Assembly (NCBI RefSeq): GCF_001641335.1
Contig: NZ_LVEM01000001.1
Location: forward strand, 1,524,580 to 1,588,579
DNA length: 64,000 bases
Direction of reading: 5' to 3'
Source: Bradyrhizobium stylosanthis
GTDB lineage: Bacteria > Pseudomonadota > Alphaproteobacteria > Rhizobiales > Xanthobacteraceae
The notes under the pieces are model-generated. The model was not told where the DNA came from. It saw only the letters and a program-made list of their open reading frames with translations, and did not search any database. A program made the translations under genes and the position numbers. Shown here piece by piece: positions 62,811-64,000 of the stretch; position 1 is the first letter of the stretch; every line of letters starts with the position of its first letter.

Positions 62811-63503
62811 ATGTTTCGTTTCATTGCTCAATTATTCGACCCTGCACCCGTGAAATTGCACCGCAGGCTTCTCAAGGAATGCAAGCGGCGGCACCAGAGA
62901 TACATGCAATGTGATCCCCTCGTGAGGGAGTTACGAGGCGCTCCAAAGGCCGTTGAAGAACTCGAGGCAATGAACGCGGAACAGCTGAGCGATGCGATTC
63001 AGCTATACAAGAATGCAGACTCGGTTGAACCCAGTGTCGGCCGCGAGCGTGACATCAGGGCGAGCCTCGCAGTCCCTAACGCGGTCGCGTCGGCCAGCTA
63101 TGTTTCTCCCCGTCAAAGTGTAGAAGTGACATGGTCGAGGCCGTGGAGCACCTTTGAGACCGAAGATGCGCGGCAGTTTCTGTTCGTTCGACTCCTGAAC
63201 AACTACGGCCTGGTAGATGCTTTCGAAGCACGTCAAATCTGCATCGGTTTGATATGCGTAACAAACAACTTTTCCAAGCACTACCGGTGGGCTGAACCTC
63301 CGGGCCCGAGCAGAGGATATGAAAGCGCGCGCGAATTTGGAGATCGTGAATGGATCGACGGTGTGGGCAAGATTGGATTTAACACGCGCAACGGCATCAA
63401 TCTAATATTTCAGCGAGAAATGGAACGACTTAAAGCGAAGCCACTAAAGCCCTTCTTCCGACTTCAGAGAGAATATCTCTCCGGACAGCAGCCTGCGAGC
63501 TAG
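62811..63503 (+). CDS. Unrecognised protein of 230 residues
   Basis: The ATG at 62811 (MFRFIAQLFDPAPVKLHRRL) has only a weak ribosome site. The protein is soluble, with a basic helical N-terminus and mixed alpha/beta core (WSTFETEDARQFLFVRLLNN, GLICVTNNFSKHYRWAEPPG). No family was recognised. Its TAG stop is followed in the same frame, without another stop, by a Sel1-repeat ORF, so the two may once have been one gene. Confidence 0.5.
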   Translation: MFRFIAQLFDPAPVKLHRRLLKECKRRHQRYMQCDPLVRELRGAPKAVEELEAMNAEQLSDAIQLYKNADSVEPSVGRERDIRASLAVPNAVASASYVSPRQSVEVTWSRPWSTFETEDARQFLFVRLLNNYGLVDAFEARQICIGLICVTNNFSKHYRWAEPPGPSRGYESAREFGDREWIDGVGKIGFNTRNGINLIFQREMERLKAKPLKPFFRLQREYLSGQQPAS

Positions 63504-63977
63504 CAGCCGCAACTGACCGCCGCCGATCGAGCCTACGCGCCGGCCCAACTCACTCTCGGTCTCATGTCCGTCAAGGGACAGGGCGTCGAGCCCAATGCCG
63601 ATGCTGCTCTGAGCTGGTTCAAGAGAGCCGCCGATAACCCCACTGCGGCCAAGGATGTTCGAGAGGACGCTGTTTACAACCGCGATTTTGTTGAAAGGCG
63701 CCTCAAGCAGATCGAGCAAGCTCAGGCGGCTGCGCGCGCACAAGCTGCAGCCGCGAACTCACAAGTCACCGCAACTTTCAGATCGCGGGTGTCGCCGGAA
63801 TTGGAGAACATCGGGCGAGCGACGAGACGCCAGGAGGAGCTCGGGGAAATTGCGAGCGCCAGAAACGCCTTTGACAGATGCTCGGTCATCTCGCGCCATG
63901 CATACGAGGCTGCCCAGCGTGCCGGCGGGACCCAACAAGATGCCGATGCAGCAGCCACCGCTGCTCACAAGCGTTGA
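63504..63977 (+). pseudogene. Sel1-repeat ORF lacking a proper start
   Basis: In the frame of the preceding gene, directly after its TAG, the sequence reads LTAADRAYAPAQLTLGLMSV then KGQGVEPNADAALSWFKRAA, one good Sel1/TPR-like repeat (expected A-x-A-Q-x-x-L-G-x-x-Y-x-x-G-x-G-V). It continues as an Ala/Gln-rich coiled helix (KQIEQAQAAARAQAAAANSQ). The first ATG (63564) lies inside the repeat and would delete half of it. So it is either truncated, read through from the gene before, or the end of a split gene. Confidence 0.5.
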
Positions 63978-64000
63978 GAGCCGTCCATCAGGGCGGAAGA

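Overview
The window is high-GC chromosomal DNA from an alphaproteobacterium. It is most consistent with Bradyrhizobium or a close Nitrobacteraceae relative. The evidence is a DUF6481 protein, an MXKDX repeat protein, a DUF3551 protein, many short conserved membrane proteins, two adjacent TRAP transporters, a leucine-degradation operon, and several families of rhizobial-type palindromic intergenic repeats. No phage, transposase, CRISPR array or rRNA is visible. All assignments come from reading motifs and were not checked by database search.

Left part (1-14.2 kb): a partial beta-propeller-like gene and a Na+/phosphate cotransporter are followed by a long minus-strand run. It starts with an alpha-2-macroglobulin (14173) and a penicillin-binding protein 1C, then an ArnT-like GT39 glycosyltransferase, a PAP2 phosphatase, a GT2 glycosyltransferase, a LAB_N membrane protein and a DUF3592 protein. 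The first pair is a periplasmic defence/peptidoglycan module. The rest looks like a polyprenyl-phosphate-sugar pathway that decorates lipid A or another envelope glycan.

14.6-25.6 kb: a tRNA-Arg is followed by an accessory, gene-poor stretch. It holds an O-antigen-ligase-like protein, an SGNH hydrolase, a decayed RlpA-like fragment, an Excalibur protein, a lone TadG-like von Willebrand protein, and many small membrane or secreted proteins.

25.9-34.8 kb: two complete TRAP transporters (PQM and QMP) flank a GntR regulator. The regulator's probable operator, a perfect 23-bp palindrome, overlaps a TTGACA/TATACA promoter in front of the second transporter. A DapA-family lyase/dehydratase closes the module. 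Related GTAGGGTGGG repeats sit at 28.9, 33.8 and 34.9 kb.

35-42 kb: the leucine/isovalerate operon ivd-mccB-mccA-hmgL, with a divergent AraC-type regulator. 42-50 kb: DUF3551, Lrp/AsnC, NDUFS4-like complex I subunit, OpgC-like membrane protein, beta-barrel porin, tRNA-Pro, DUF192, a double cold-shock protein and a sirtuin. 50.6-60.7 kb: small proteins, HU, AraC plus carboxylesterase, GFA enzyme, GYD protein and cupin.

60.7-64 kb: a block of unrecognised genes. Two neighbours appear to share three copies of an undescribed domain of about 60 residues. There is also an orphan DnaJ-type zinc-finger protein and a Sel1 ORF separated from the preceding ORF only by an in-frame stop.

The most novel signal is non-coding. 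A two-hairpin element at 45.7 kb recurs in inverted orientation at 53.2 kb, with compensatory changes in the stems and conserved loops. A third copy of its second hairpin sits directly before a terminator at 53.3 kb.
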